NCBI GenBank assembly: GCA_903911455.1
Contig: CAIWDQ010000486.1
Coordinates: 1 to 6,340, forward strand
From: an uncultured bacterium
Lineage (GTDB): Bacteria; Bacteroidota; Bacteroidia; Bacteroidales; JACABE01
Direction: 5' to 3'
Length of the DNA stretch: 6,340 bases
Part shown: positions 1 to 5,308 of the stretch, piece after piece
How positions within the stretch are numbered: the stretch's first letter is position 1
Layout of the letters: each line of letters starts with the position of its first letter
Translations under genes and position numbers: made by a program
Notes under the pieces: generated by a model
The model's database searches: none
The model's input: only the letters and a program-made list of their open reading frames with translations
Told to the model about the DNA's origin: nothing

Positions 1-32
1 AATTACAAATGTAATTAATATTATTTGTAATT
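1..32. promoter_or_regulatory. Perfect inverted repeat upstream of XRE gene, possible operator
   Basis: AATTACAAAT at 1-10 is the exact reverse complement of ATTTGTAATT at 23-32, with a 12-base AT-rich spacer. The right arm overlaps the proposed -7 box (28-35) of the XRE gene that starts at 73. This is the position expected for an autoregulatory operator, and XRE proteins bind such dyads as dimers. The binding role is inferred. The sequence is very AT-rich, so chance is possible, and the element may extend beyond the window edge. Confidence 0.4.
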
Positions 33-35
33 TTG
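28..35 (+). promoter_or_regulatory. Candidate -7 box (TAATTTTG) for the XRE regulator
   Basis: TAATTTTG matches the Bacteroidota TAnnTTTG -7 consensus and lies 38 bases before the ATG at 73. No clear TTG -33 element is seen at the usual 17-23 base spacing, and only 27 bases of upstream sequence are available. Confidence 0.4.
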
Positions 36-72
36 TAAACTCAATTTTAAATACAATTTAATAATGTGAATT

Positions 73-651
73 ATGGTTAATCGAATTATTTTATTATTAA
101 AAACACAGGATTTAACTTCTTCTCAGTTTGCTGATGAGATTGGAGTGCAACGCTCAAGTATTTCTCATATACTATCTGGTAGAAATAATGCTAGTCTGGA
201 GTTTGTGACTAAAATACTAAAACGTTTTCCTGATTTAAATTCTGATTGGTTAATATTTGGTAAAGGTGCAATGTATAGAGAAAGCAATGCTGCCTTGGCA
301 GATAAATTGGCTCTTACAGATGAATTAAGGGAGCCTGACTTATTTAGTATGCCTATAGTGGAAGAATTGCCTAAAGCTATTCCTGAAGCTTTTTCTGAAG
401 TTAAGGGGGAAATCATTAGAGAAGTGATTGTGGAAACTCCTGCTATTAGTCAAATTCCAGAGCTTAAAACTGTACAGATAGACACTAAAGCTGATATAAT
501 CGAACCACAGGAAGTTAAAAAGGAAGATTTTGTAGAGAAAACTCCTGATATTAAAGCTGAAACGAAGCCTGAGAAGTCTTCTGAAAAAGCGATTGAAAAG
601 ATAGTTATTTTCTATAATGACAGAACTTTTAGAGAATACTTTCCGGAATAG
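73..651 (+). CDS. XRE-family helix-turn-helix regulator with long charged tail
   Basis: This 192-residue protein is a probable cytoplasmic DNA-binding regulator. Residues 3 to about 70 form an XRE/lambda-repressor type HTH: the helix SSQFADEIGV, a turn, then the recognition helix RSSISHILSGR, followed by SLEFVTKILKRFPDLNSDWL and the GKGAMYR segment common after this domain. Residues about 90-172 are low in complexity and rich in E, K, P and I, probably a disordered linker. The last residues, EKIVIFYNDRTFREYFPE, look like an ordered beta-type tail; from memory, similar VFYxDxTFxxxxPE endings occur on other Bacteroidota XRE proteins. The ATG at 73 is preferred because it begins just ahead of the HTH; an upstream ATG at 64 is followed at once by TGA. 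An inverted repeat overlapping its -7 box suggests autoregulation. Its target is unknown and the gap of 183 bases argues against co-translation with the GH31 gene. Confidence 0.88.
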   Translation: MVNRIILLLKTQDLTSSQFADEIGVQRSSISHILSGRNNASLEFVTKILKRFPDLNSDWLIFGKGAMYRESNAALADKLALTDELREPDLFSMPIVEELPKAIPEAFSEVKGEIIREVIVETPAISQIPELKTVQIDTKADIIEPQEVKKEDFVEKTPDIKAETKPEKSSEKAIEKIVIFYNDRTFREYFPE

Positions 652-799
652 TCGTTAAGATATAGTTTTAAGAAATCATACTTCTATTTATATATGTTTC
701 GATTCTTGAAATTGGGATTTATCTATAATAAAAATTTAATTGTATGGACTAAATTCAGATGATTTTATTTAAAACATGATAATCTTCGTGATTTTATTC

Positions 800-807
800 T
801 ACTTTTG
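800..807 (+). promoter_or_regulatory. -7 box (TACTTTTG) of the GH31 gene
   Basis: TACTTTTG fits TAnnTTTG exactly, and its last base lies 28 bases before the ATG at 835, giving a short A/T-rich leader. An in-frame TTG at 805 lies inside this box, so it cannot be a start codon on a transcript made from this promoter. No good TTG is seen at the -33 position. Confidence 0.5.
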
Positions 808-834
808 TCTATTATTTCATATAAAGAAATTATT

Positions 835-2976
835 ATGATAAAAATCAGACTATCTATATTGTTCTTTACAATCACTTTATTATTTGTAGGATGTAATAAA
901 AAGGATTACAATGATAAATGGACTGTTATTTCTAAAGGAATCTGGAAATATAACGCTAGCAGTAAGGAGAAAACAAATCTGCTGGATGTTGCTAAAACTA
1001 TCCCTGATCTTGCCAGATTAAATCAATTTGAGGATACGCCTTTCCCACTAAATAAAGACTCTATAAAGATTACCAAACAGAATGGTAAACTGTTCTTACG
1101 CTTTCCTTTAGCTAAGGATGAACAGATTTATGGGCTTGGTTTGCAGTTTAAACAGGTGAATAAACGAGGACAGATTTATAATCTTCATGTTGATCATTAT
1201 GGGGGTGTGGATAATGGCAGAACGCATGCTCCTGTCCCTTTTTATGTGTCGAGTAAAGGCTATGGTGTTTTAATTAATTCTGCAAGATATATTACTGTAT
1301 ATGTTGGTACTGCCGTTCGAACCGATAGTCCTGACCCTCCTAAAGTATATAACAGGAATAAAGATAAAGACTGGGATGCTCAGCCGGCTTCTGATGCTGT
1401 TGAAATTTTGATTCCTGCTGATGAAGCTGAAATAATTGTCTTTGCTGGTAAATCGCCTATGGAAGTTGTGCAGAAATACAATCTTTATAATGGGGGAGGA
1501 TGTCTTCCACCAAAATGGGGTTTAGGGTTTACGTATCGTACTCATACTATGTTTGCTGATACTGATGTTTTGAAAGAAGTTAAAGCTTTTGAAGAGCATG
1601 GATTTCCTCTTGATTTCATTGGTCTTGAGCCTGGCTGGATGGATAGATCCTATCCTTGTTCCTATAAATGGGATGCTGAAAGGTTCCCTAAACCTGAAAC
1701 TTTTATTAAAACCTTATTGCAGAATAATGTAAGGACTAATTTGTGGATGAACCCATATATTGCTCCTAACACCCTGCTATATTCTCCTATGTTGCCTTAC
1801 GCTGGTACTCATACTGTTTGGAATGGTATTGTGCCTGATTATACATTAGATAAAGCCAGAAATATATTTACTGATTATTATCAAAAAGAACTCTTAAACA
1901 TTGGTATTTCGGGATTAAAGATTGACGAATGCGATGGTTTTGACAACTGGTTATGGCCTGATGTTGCTAAGTTCCCATCGGGTGTTGATGCAGAGCAGAT
2001 GAGGCAGACTTATGGTTTGTTGTTACAGGAAATGATTACCGAAGAATATCACAAAAAGAACATCCGTACTTATGGATTAGTGAGGGCTTCTAATGCTGGT
2101 GCAACGCGCTTTCCTTTTGTTATTTATAATGATTATTACCAGCATGAAGATTTTATTACAGCTCTTGTTAATTCGGGTTTTTGTGGCTTATTGTGGACTC
2201 CCGAAGTTAGAAGTTCAGCTACGGGTGAAGAATGGCTCAGACGTACTCAATCTGTTTGTTTTTCGCCTATGGCTATGATCAATGCATGGTCCAGCGATAC
2301 TAAGCCATGGTCGTATCCCGATGTATTTGATGCAGTTAAAAACATTGCTTTGTTAAGGATGCAGTTGTTACCTTATATTTACACTACCTTTGCCCAATAT
2401 CATTTTGATGGCATTCCGCCTGTTCGTCCTATGGTGTTGATTGATGGTTTTATATCTAAAGATAAGATTGATATAAGTACTCCCAACAATGCTTATAATC
2501 AGGCTAAACTTAAAGATATTAAAGACCAGTATATGTTTGGTGATAATATATTAGTGGCACCTGTATTTACCGGGCAGAAAACAAGGACTGTTATATTGCC
2601 TAAAGGTAAGTGGTACGACTTTTACACAGGCAGATATGCAGGAGAAAATGAGATTATTACTGTTGCTTGCAAATTAAACGAAATACCTTTGTATGTGAGA
2701 GATGGAGGCATTATCCCAATGATTGCTTCAAGGTTGCATACTCCTAAAAATGGAGAACATATAGCTTTGGAAGTACGATATTATGGCAATGCAGAAGCTA
2801 AGTTTCTTTTGTATGATGATGATGGTGAGACTTACAATTATGAGAAAAGTGCTTTTTCGTGGACTAATCTTACTGTTACTAAAGATAAAACCGGTAAGTT
2901 AAGTGGTGATACTAAAAGAATATCAGGGAATGTATTTAATTATAAGGATATTACTTTTAAGTTTATGGGACATTAA
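835..2976 (+). CDS. Glycoside hydrolase family 31, secreted lipoprotein
   Basis: A 713-residue GH31 enzyme, predicted to cleave a terminal alpha-linked sugar by the retaining mechanism. MIKIRLSILFFTITLLFVGC is a lipoprotein signal with lipid-modified Cys20, so it should be membrane-anchored. An N-terminal beta-sandwich (about 60-220) precedes the TIM barrel, which starts near W228 (PKWGLGF). GLEPGWM is at 263-269. The nucleophile is most likely D364 in GLKIDECDG, and the acid/base candidate is D433 in IYNDYYQHED, 69 residues later, close to the usual family spacing. LLPYIY (512 on), QYMFGDNILVAPVF (565 on), KGKWYDFYTG (590 on) and LLYDDDGETYNYEKSAFSW are classic GH31 C-terminal motifs, so the gene is full length. 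The WTPEVR segment replaces the usual GGF-type loop. Substrate (glucose, xylose, galactose or other) cannot be told. Start 835 is chosen because the earlier in-frame TTG sits inside the -7 box. Confidence 0.93.
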   Translation: MIKIRLSILFFTITLLFVGCNKKDYNDKWTVISKGIWKYNASSKEKTNLLDVAKTIPDLARLNQFEDTPFPLNKDSIKITKQNGKLFLRFPLAKDEQIYGLGLQFKQVNKRGQIYNLHVDHYGGVDNGRTHAPVPFYVSSKGYGVLINSARYITVYVGTAVRTDSPDPPKVYNRNKDKDWDAQPASDAVEILIPADEAEIIVFAGKSPMEVVQKYNLYNGGGCLPPKWGLGFTYRTHTMFADTDVLKEVKAFEEHGFPLDFIGLEPGWMDRSYPCSYKWDAERFPKPETFIKTLLQNNVRTNLWMNPYIAPNTLLYSPMLPYAGTHTVWNGIVPDYTLDKARNIFTDYYQKELLNIGISGLKIDECDGFDNWLWPDVAKFPSGVDAEQMRQTYGLLLQEMITEEYHKKNIRTYGLVRASNAGATRFPFVIYNDYYQHEDFITALVNSGFCGLLWTPEVRSSATGEEWLRRTQSVCFSPMAMINAWSSDTKPWSYPDVFDAVKNIALLRMQLLPYIYTTFAQYHFDGIPPVRPMVLIDGFISKDKIDISTPNNAYNQAKLKDIKDQYMFGDNILVAPVFTGQKTRTVILPKGKWYDFYTGRYAGENEIITVACKLNEIPLYVRDGGIIPMIASRLHTPKNGEHIALEVRYYGNAEAKFLLYDDDGETYNYEKSAFSWTNLTVTKDKTGKLSGDTKRISGNVFNYKDITFKFMGH

Positions 2977-3000
2977 TTAGTTATGCTTACTTGTGGGTGG

Positions 3001-3119
3001 ATTAAGTGAAATATTGATTTAGTGATTTGGTGATATGGCGATTTGGTGATTTGATAATTTGGTGATATAGTGACTTGCCAACTGACAAGCTGATTTAGTG
3101 ATGATTTATTAAGTGAAAT
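3001..3119. repeat. Tandem 8-bp repeat array (GATTTGGT type) between 12-bp direct repeats
   Basis: Eight degenerate octamers run head to tail from 3016 to 3079: GATTTAGT, GATTTGGT, GATATGGC, GATTTGGT, GATTTGAT, AATTTGGT, GATATAGT, GACTTGCC. A further GATTTAGT is at 3092. The block is bracketed by two exact copies of ATTAAGTGAAAT at 3001-3012 and 3108-3119. A period of 8 is not a multiple of three, which argues against coding. A related five-unit block is at 5041-5080. From memory, similar GGTGATTTGGTGATT strings occur between genes in Bacteroidota genomes; function unknown. Confidence 0.75.
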
Positions 3120-3135
3120 TGTAGATTTTATCATT

Positions 3136-3450
3136 GACGGTGCTGGAAAGACCTCCGACAGTCATGGAAAGACCTCAGACAATGCTGGAAAGACCTCAGA
3201 CAATGCTGGAAAGACCTCAGACAATGCTGGAAAGACCTCAGACAGTCCTGGAAAGACCTCCGACGGTGATGGAAAGACCTCCGACAGTCATGAAAAGACC
3301 TCCGACAGTCATGGAAAGACCTCCGATGGTGGTGGAAAGACCTTCGACAATGCTGGAAAGATCTCTGACAATGGTGGAAAGACCTCCGACAATGGTGGAA
3401 AGACCTCCGACAGTGCTGACAAGACCTCCGACGATGCTGGAAAGGTGTTT
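3136..3450. repeat. 21-bp minisatellite, 15 tandem units
   Basis: Fifteen head-to-tail units of exactly 21 bases, with no indels, of consensus GAC-RRT-SMT-GGAAAGACCTCC. Units 3, 4 and 5 (3178-3240) are identical, and 12 and 13 are identical, which points to recent duplication. GGAAAGACCTC is nearly constant; most change falls in unit positions 4, 5, 7, 8 and 21. The last unit decays at its end (AAGGTGTTT). Because 21 is a multiple of three, two forward frames stay open throughout. One, from a TTG at 3134 to a TGA at 3485-3487, would give 117 residues of (T-V/M-L/M/V-E-R-P-P/Q) repeats ending in a hydrophobic tail; the other reads GKTSDNA repeats but has no ATG, GTG or TTG start. No TAnnTTTG box precedes it. 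I annotate it as a repeat rather than a gene. Confidence 0.95.
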
Positions 3451-3811
3451 GACACTATTTTTCTTATTATTGGTAATAGTAAAATGAAGGATAATAATTA
3501 ATATATGTTGGATAAATGCATTTTGTATTCAATTAAAAGTAAAAGATTATTTATAAATTATTCTTTCGGCAAATTTAATTTTTATGATAAGAAAGATGTT
3601 TTGAGAAGAAATAAAATAAAAAATGAATAATAGTTTGTTGAAAATAGTAAAAAGGAGTAATGATATATTAAAATTGAAATAAATTGTACTGAAGTGAAAA
3701 TTTGTTGATTTGTTAGAAATGAGAGTGTTGTTGGAATAGTAATTTTTCTATCTTTTTAAGAATCTACGGAAGTAGTAGTAAGATAAGGTGATAACGTAAA
3801 TGTGTGAATGA
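3451..3811. other. AT-rich spacer, no supported gene
   Basis: About 360 bases between the minisatellite and the regulatory region of the next gene. It contains only short chance reading frames, the longest noticed being 41 codons from an ATG at 3505 with no promoter box or recognisable motif. I see no terminator, RNA gene or repeat here. Confidence 0.6.
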
Positions 3812-3839
3812 TGTAACAAATAACTATAATTGTGTAACA
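3812..3839. promoter_or_regulatory. Direct TGTAACA repeats, 21 bp apart, upstream of promoter
   Basis: TGTAACA occurs at 3812-3818 and again at 3833-3839. A 21-base offset is two DNA helical turns, so the two copies face the same side of the helix just ahead of the -7 candidates of the gene at 3895. This could be a two-site activator or repressor target. It is inferred from spacing and position only. Confidence 0.25.
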
Positions 3840-3842
3840 TTT

Positions 3843-3867
3843 TATCTTTGAAACGGAAGTAATTTTG
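3843..3867 (+). promoter_or_regulatory. Candidate -7 boxes for the 314-residue protein gene
   Basis: Two TAnnTTTG matches precede the gene: TATCTTTG at 3843-3850 and TAATTTTG at 3860-3867. The second ends 28 bases before the ATG at 3895, the same spacing as in two other genes of this window, so it is favoured. A TTG at 3830-3832 is 27 bases from it, longer than the usual 17-23. Confidence 0.45.
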
Positions 3868-3894
3868 CATTCTAATAAATTAATACAAATAAAA

Positions 3895-4839
3895 ATGTTA
3901 AGAAAAACTTTAGGACACATTCAAGTTTATGGAGAAACCGGTACTTTTTTTGATTTAAATACTGGTAAGTTCACTTCATATCCAAAGATAATTGCATCTT
4001 TTGACAAGGTAGCAGTTAACCGCCAGACATTGCTGGATCTGGGGATAATACAGGCAAGAAATAATAAAGGTATTGCTGTAAATAAGAAGACATTTAAGCA
4101 AGAGCTGATAAATGAGATTCTTTTTAATTCTGGTGCTGCTGCAGGACATTACTTTGATGTTAATGATATTGATATGTTTAATAATTTTAATTTCCCTGTT
4201 AAATCATTGATTAAGAAAAGACCCGAAGTACTCATACAAATTGCAGATAGAGTAATTCAAATGTTAACTGATAAAATTTTAGATTTAAGCGGAACCAGTA
4301 TTACATTGATAACAATTGGTAAAATAACTACTGCCAGGGATAAATATTATGAAATAATGAATATGCCAAATGTTACTAAAAAAGCCAGGGCTGTTGTAAC
4401 AAAAGAAATATCAAGAGTTGATAAGGAAACATTTGTTATTTTAAGAAAAGAACTTAGTAATTTGATGAAGGTATTTATAGTTTCGGATGCTCCATTATAT
4501 AATGGTTTTATTAAAACACTTGAAATTACTAATGAAGGTGTAAGTACCCATCGTGCTCCTGCTGTTTTAACATCTGATGTTACAGTAAAAACAATTCATG
4601 ACCTTACTGAAGAACCAGTAGTAGGTATTATTGCTGAATTTGAAGGTAATGCTACTATTTTTACAACTGATATTAATGGAATGTTTACAGCAAAACAACC
4701 TTACGGTGAGCTATTATGCAAACTTGTTGGTGTTAATTTTGTTGCTAACAGTTTTACTTTTAATAATACTGAAGCTGGTTATACAATTACAATAAGAATG
4801 GTACCGGTAGTAAGTATAACCCCACCTAACCTCCCCTAA
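3895..4839 (+). CDS. Unknown protein with C-terminal carboxypeptidase-regulatory-like domain
   Basis: A 314-residue protein with no signal peptide or membrane segment, so probably cytoplasmic. Residues 1 to about 225 look mainly alpha-helical (for example PEVLIQIADRVIQMLTDKIL and VDKETFVILRKELSNLMKVF) and match no family I can name. Residues about 230-308 resemble a carboxypeptidase-regulatory-like beta-sandwich: DLTEEPVVGIIAEFEG, then TTDINGMF, the TDxxGxF hallmark, then a terminal strand. From memory, proteins with a helical N-terminal region plus this domain recur in Bacteroidota without known function. Start: the ATG at 3895 is preferred over an in-frame TTG at 3865, which lies inside the likely -7 box. 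Oddity: the last six codons (TPPNLP) and the TAA come from a 19-base intergenic repeat that recurs at 4962, so the native C-terminus may have been replaced. Confidence 0.8.
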   Translation: MLRKTLGHIQVYGETGTFFDLNTGKFTSYPKIIASFDKVAVNRQTLLDLGIIQARNNKGIAVNKKTFKQELINEILFNSGAAAGHYFDVNDIDMFNNFNFPVKSLIKKRPEVLIQIADRVIQMLTDKILDLSGTSITLITIGKITTARDKYYEIMNMPNVTKKARAVVTKEISRVDKETFVILRKELSNLMKVFIVSDAPLYNGFIKTLEITNEGVSTHRAPAVLTSDVTVKTIHDLTEEPVVGIIAEFEGNATIFTTDINGMFTAKQPYGELLCKLVGVNFVANSFTFNNTEAGYTITIRMVPVVSITPPNLP

Positions 4840-4849
4840 GAGAGGAGGG
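4819..4849. repeat. C-rich hairpin repeat, copy 1, overlapping gene end
   Basis: ACCCCACCTAACCTCCCCT at 4819-4837 is identical to 4962-4980. It folds with the following bases: CCTCCCCT (4830-4837) against AGAGGAGG (4841-4848), one mismatch, loop AAG... at 4838-4840. It begins on a codon boundary of the upstream gene and provides its stop. From memory, similar CCCC...GGGG hairpins are common between Bacteroidota genes. Confidence 0.8.
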
Positions 4850-4961
4850 ATTAAGAAGAGTAACTAATTACAAGTATAGAATAAAAGAGTTAATAATGTA
4901 ACTAATCAAAATAAATCTGTAAGTGAGTTTCTAGAAACATCGGTTCAATAAACACATTTAC

Positions 4962-4991
4962 ACCCCACCTAACCTCCCCTGAAATGGGAGG
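4962..4991. repeat. C-rich hairpin repeat, copy 2
   Basis: This is the second copy of the 19-base sequence at 4819, here wholly intergenic. CCTCCC (4973-4978) pairs perfectly with GGGAGG (4986-4991) around a 7-base loop. The 3' arms of the two copies differ in sequence while keeping most pairing, which suggests the structure is what is kept. Between the copies (4850-4961) I see only AT-rich sequence with a direct repeat GTAACTAAT (4860, 4898) and a 12-base palindrome GTTTCTAGAAAC (4927-4938). Confidence 0.8.
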
Positions 4992-5005
4992 AATTGGTAA
5001 AAAAG

Positions 5006-5040
5006 GAAGCTCAATCATTAGTGGTTGGGCTTCTTTTTTT
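5006..5040 (+). terminator. Rho-independent terminator
   Basis: GAAGCTCAATCA (5006-5017) pairs over 12 positions, two of them G-U, with TGGTTGGGCTTC (5022-5033) around the loop TTAG, followed by seven T. An A-run just before the stem (4999-5004) would make it usable from the other strand as well. It probably ends transcripts of the gene at 3895-4839, although it lies 166 bases past the stop, with two repeats in between. Confidence 0.88.
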
Positions 5041-5080
5041 AATTTGGTGAATTAGCAATTTAGTGATTTGGAGATTTAAA
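5041..5080. repeat. Second 8-bp repeat block
   Basis: Five octamers in register: AATTTGGT, GAATTAGC, AATTTAGT, GATTTGGA, GATTTAAA. They are related to the block at 3016-3079. It starts directly after the T-run of the terminator ending at 5040. Confidence 0.55.
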
Positions 5081-5091
5081 AATTAAGCTCT

Positions 5092-5122
5092 CGTCATTGC
5101 GAGGGCGAAGCCCGAAGCAATC
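5092..5122. repeat. CGTCATTGCGAGG-type palindromic intergenic repeat
   Basis: CGTCATTGCGAGG followed by GCGAAGCCCGAAGCAATC. The outer arm ATTGC (5096-5100) pairs with GCAAT (5117-5121), and the inner GGGC (5103-5106) with GCCC (5110-5113) around a GAA loop. From memory this is one of the most widespread short intergenic repeats, seen in several bacterial phyla. Its origin is unsettled; a REP-like element is the usual description. Confidence 0.8.
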
Positions 5123-5135
5123 TCATACTTTATAG

Positions 5136-5172
5136 CAACCTCATTATTTATTTAATGGGGTTGTTTTTTTTT
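5136..5172 (+). terminator. Second rho-independent terminator, no gene directly before it
   Basis: CAACCTCATTA (5136-5146) pairs with TAATGGGGTTG (5153-5163) over 11 positions with one G-U, around a 6-base loop, followed by nine T (5164-5172). It is a strong terminator, but the 95 bases between it and the preceding terminator hold only repeats. It may be a backup terminator, a relic of a lost gene, or the end of an unrecognised small RNA. Confidence 0.85.
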
Positions 5173-5178
5173 GAATAG

Positions 5179-5198
5179 CCACGTACTTTAGTACGTGG
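5179..5198. repeat. CTTTAG-apex hairpin 1
   Basis: CCACGTAC and GTACGTGG form a perfect 8-base stem around a TTTA loop. The apex CTTTAG is shared with the hairpins at 5223, 5812 and 5840, whose stems differ. It begins six bases after the T-run of the terminator at 5136-5172. From memory, such hairpins are common in Bacteroidota spacers. Confidence 0.8.
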
Positions 5199-5208
5199 GT
5201 TAAATGGT

Positions 5209-5236
5209 ATGATAGAATTATGGTGCTTTAGCACAA
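5209..5236 (+). repeat. Composite repeat copy 1 with CTTTAG hairpin 2
   Basis: ATGATAGAATTA, two bases, then GTGCTTTAGCACAA. The same 28 bases recur at 5798-5825 with only the two middle bases different. GTGC/GCAC pair around TTTA. The element ends 37 bases before the -7 box of the small lipoprotein gene, so it could influence that promoter. Confidence 0.85.
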
Positions 5237-5273
5237 ATACTAATTAAATTAATCTTTTATATTATAAATTTAT

Positions 5274-5281
5274 TAGCTTTG
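5274..5281 (+). promoter_or_regulatory. -7 box (TAGCTTTG) of the small lipoprotein gene
   Basis: TAGCTTTG fits TAnnTTTG exactly and ends 28 bases before the ATG at 5309. An in-frame TTG at 5279 lies inside it and is therefore not a believable start. The leader from 5282 is A/T only after its first base and ends in an A-rich run. No -33 TTG is evident. Confidence 0.5.
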
Positions 5282-5308
5282 CATATTAATTTAATAAATA
5301 AAACAAAA

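Noticed and set aside
165..416. 83-codon reverse-strand open frame inside the first XRE gene
   Set aside because: It lies antisense to a clear HTH protein, has no recognisable domain and looks like a shadow of the coding frame.
760..798. Direct repeat TGATTTTATT (760-769 and 789-798) upstream of the GH31 promoter
   Set aside because: The sequence is very AT-rich and the 29-base offset is not a whole number of helical turns; too weak to call an operator.
805..834. TTG start giving the GH31 protein ten more residues
   Set aside because: The TTG is part of the -7 box TACTTTTG, and starting at 835 gives a normal lipoprotein signal peptide.
2093..2278. 61-codon frame inside the GH31 gene
   Set aside because: It is out of frame within the conserved catalytic region; a shadow.
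3136..3450. CRISPR array
   Set aside because: Units are contiguous 21-mers without spacers of 25-40 unique bases, and there are no cas genes.
3505..3630. 41-codon frame after the minisatellite
   Set aside because: There is no -7 box, no domain and no signal peptide, and AT-rich DNA of this kind yields such frames by chance.
4927..4938. 12-base palindrome GTTTCTAGAAAC as an operator
   Set aside because: It stands alone between repeats, 370 bases from the next start codon and upstream of two terminators, so no promoter is linked to it.
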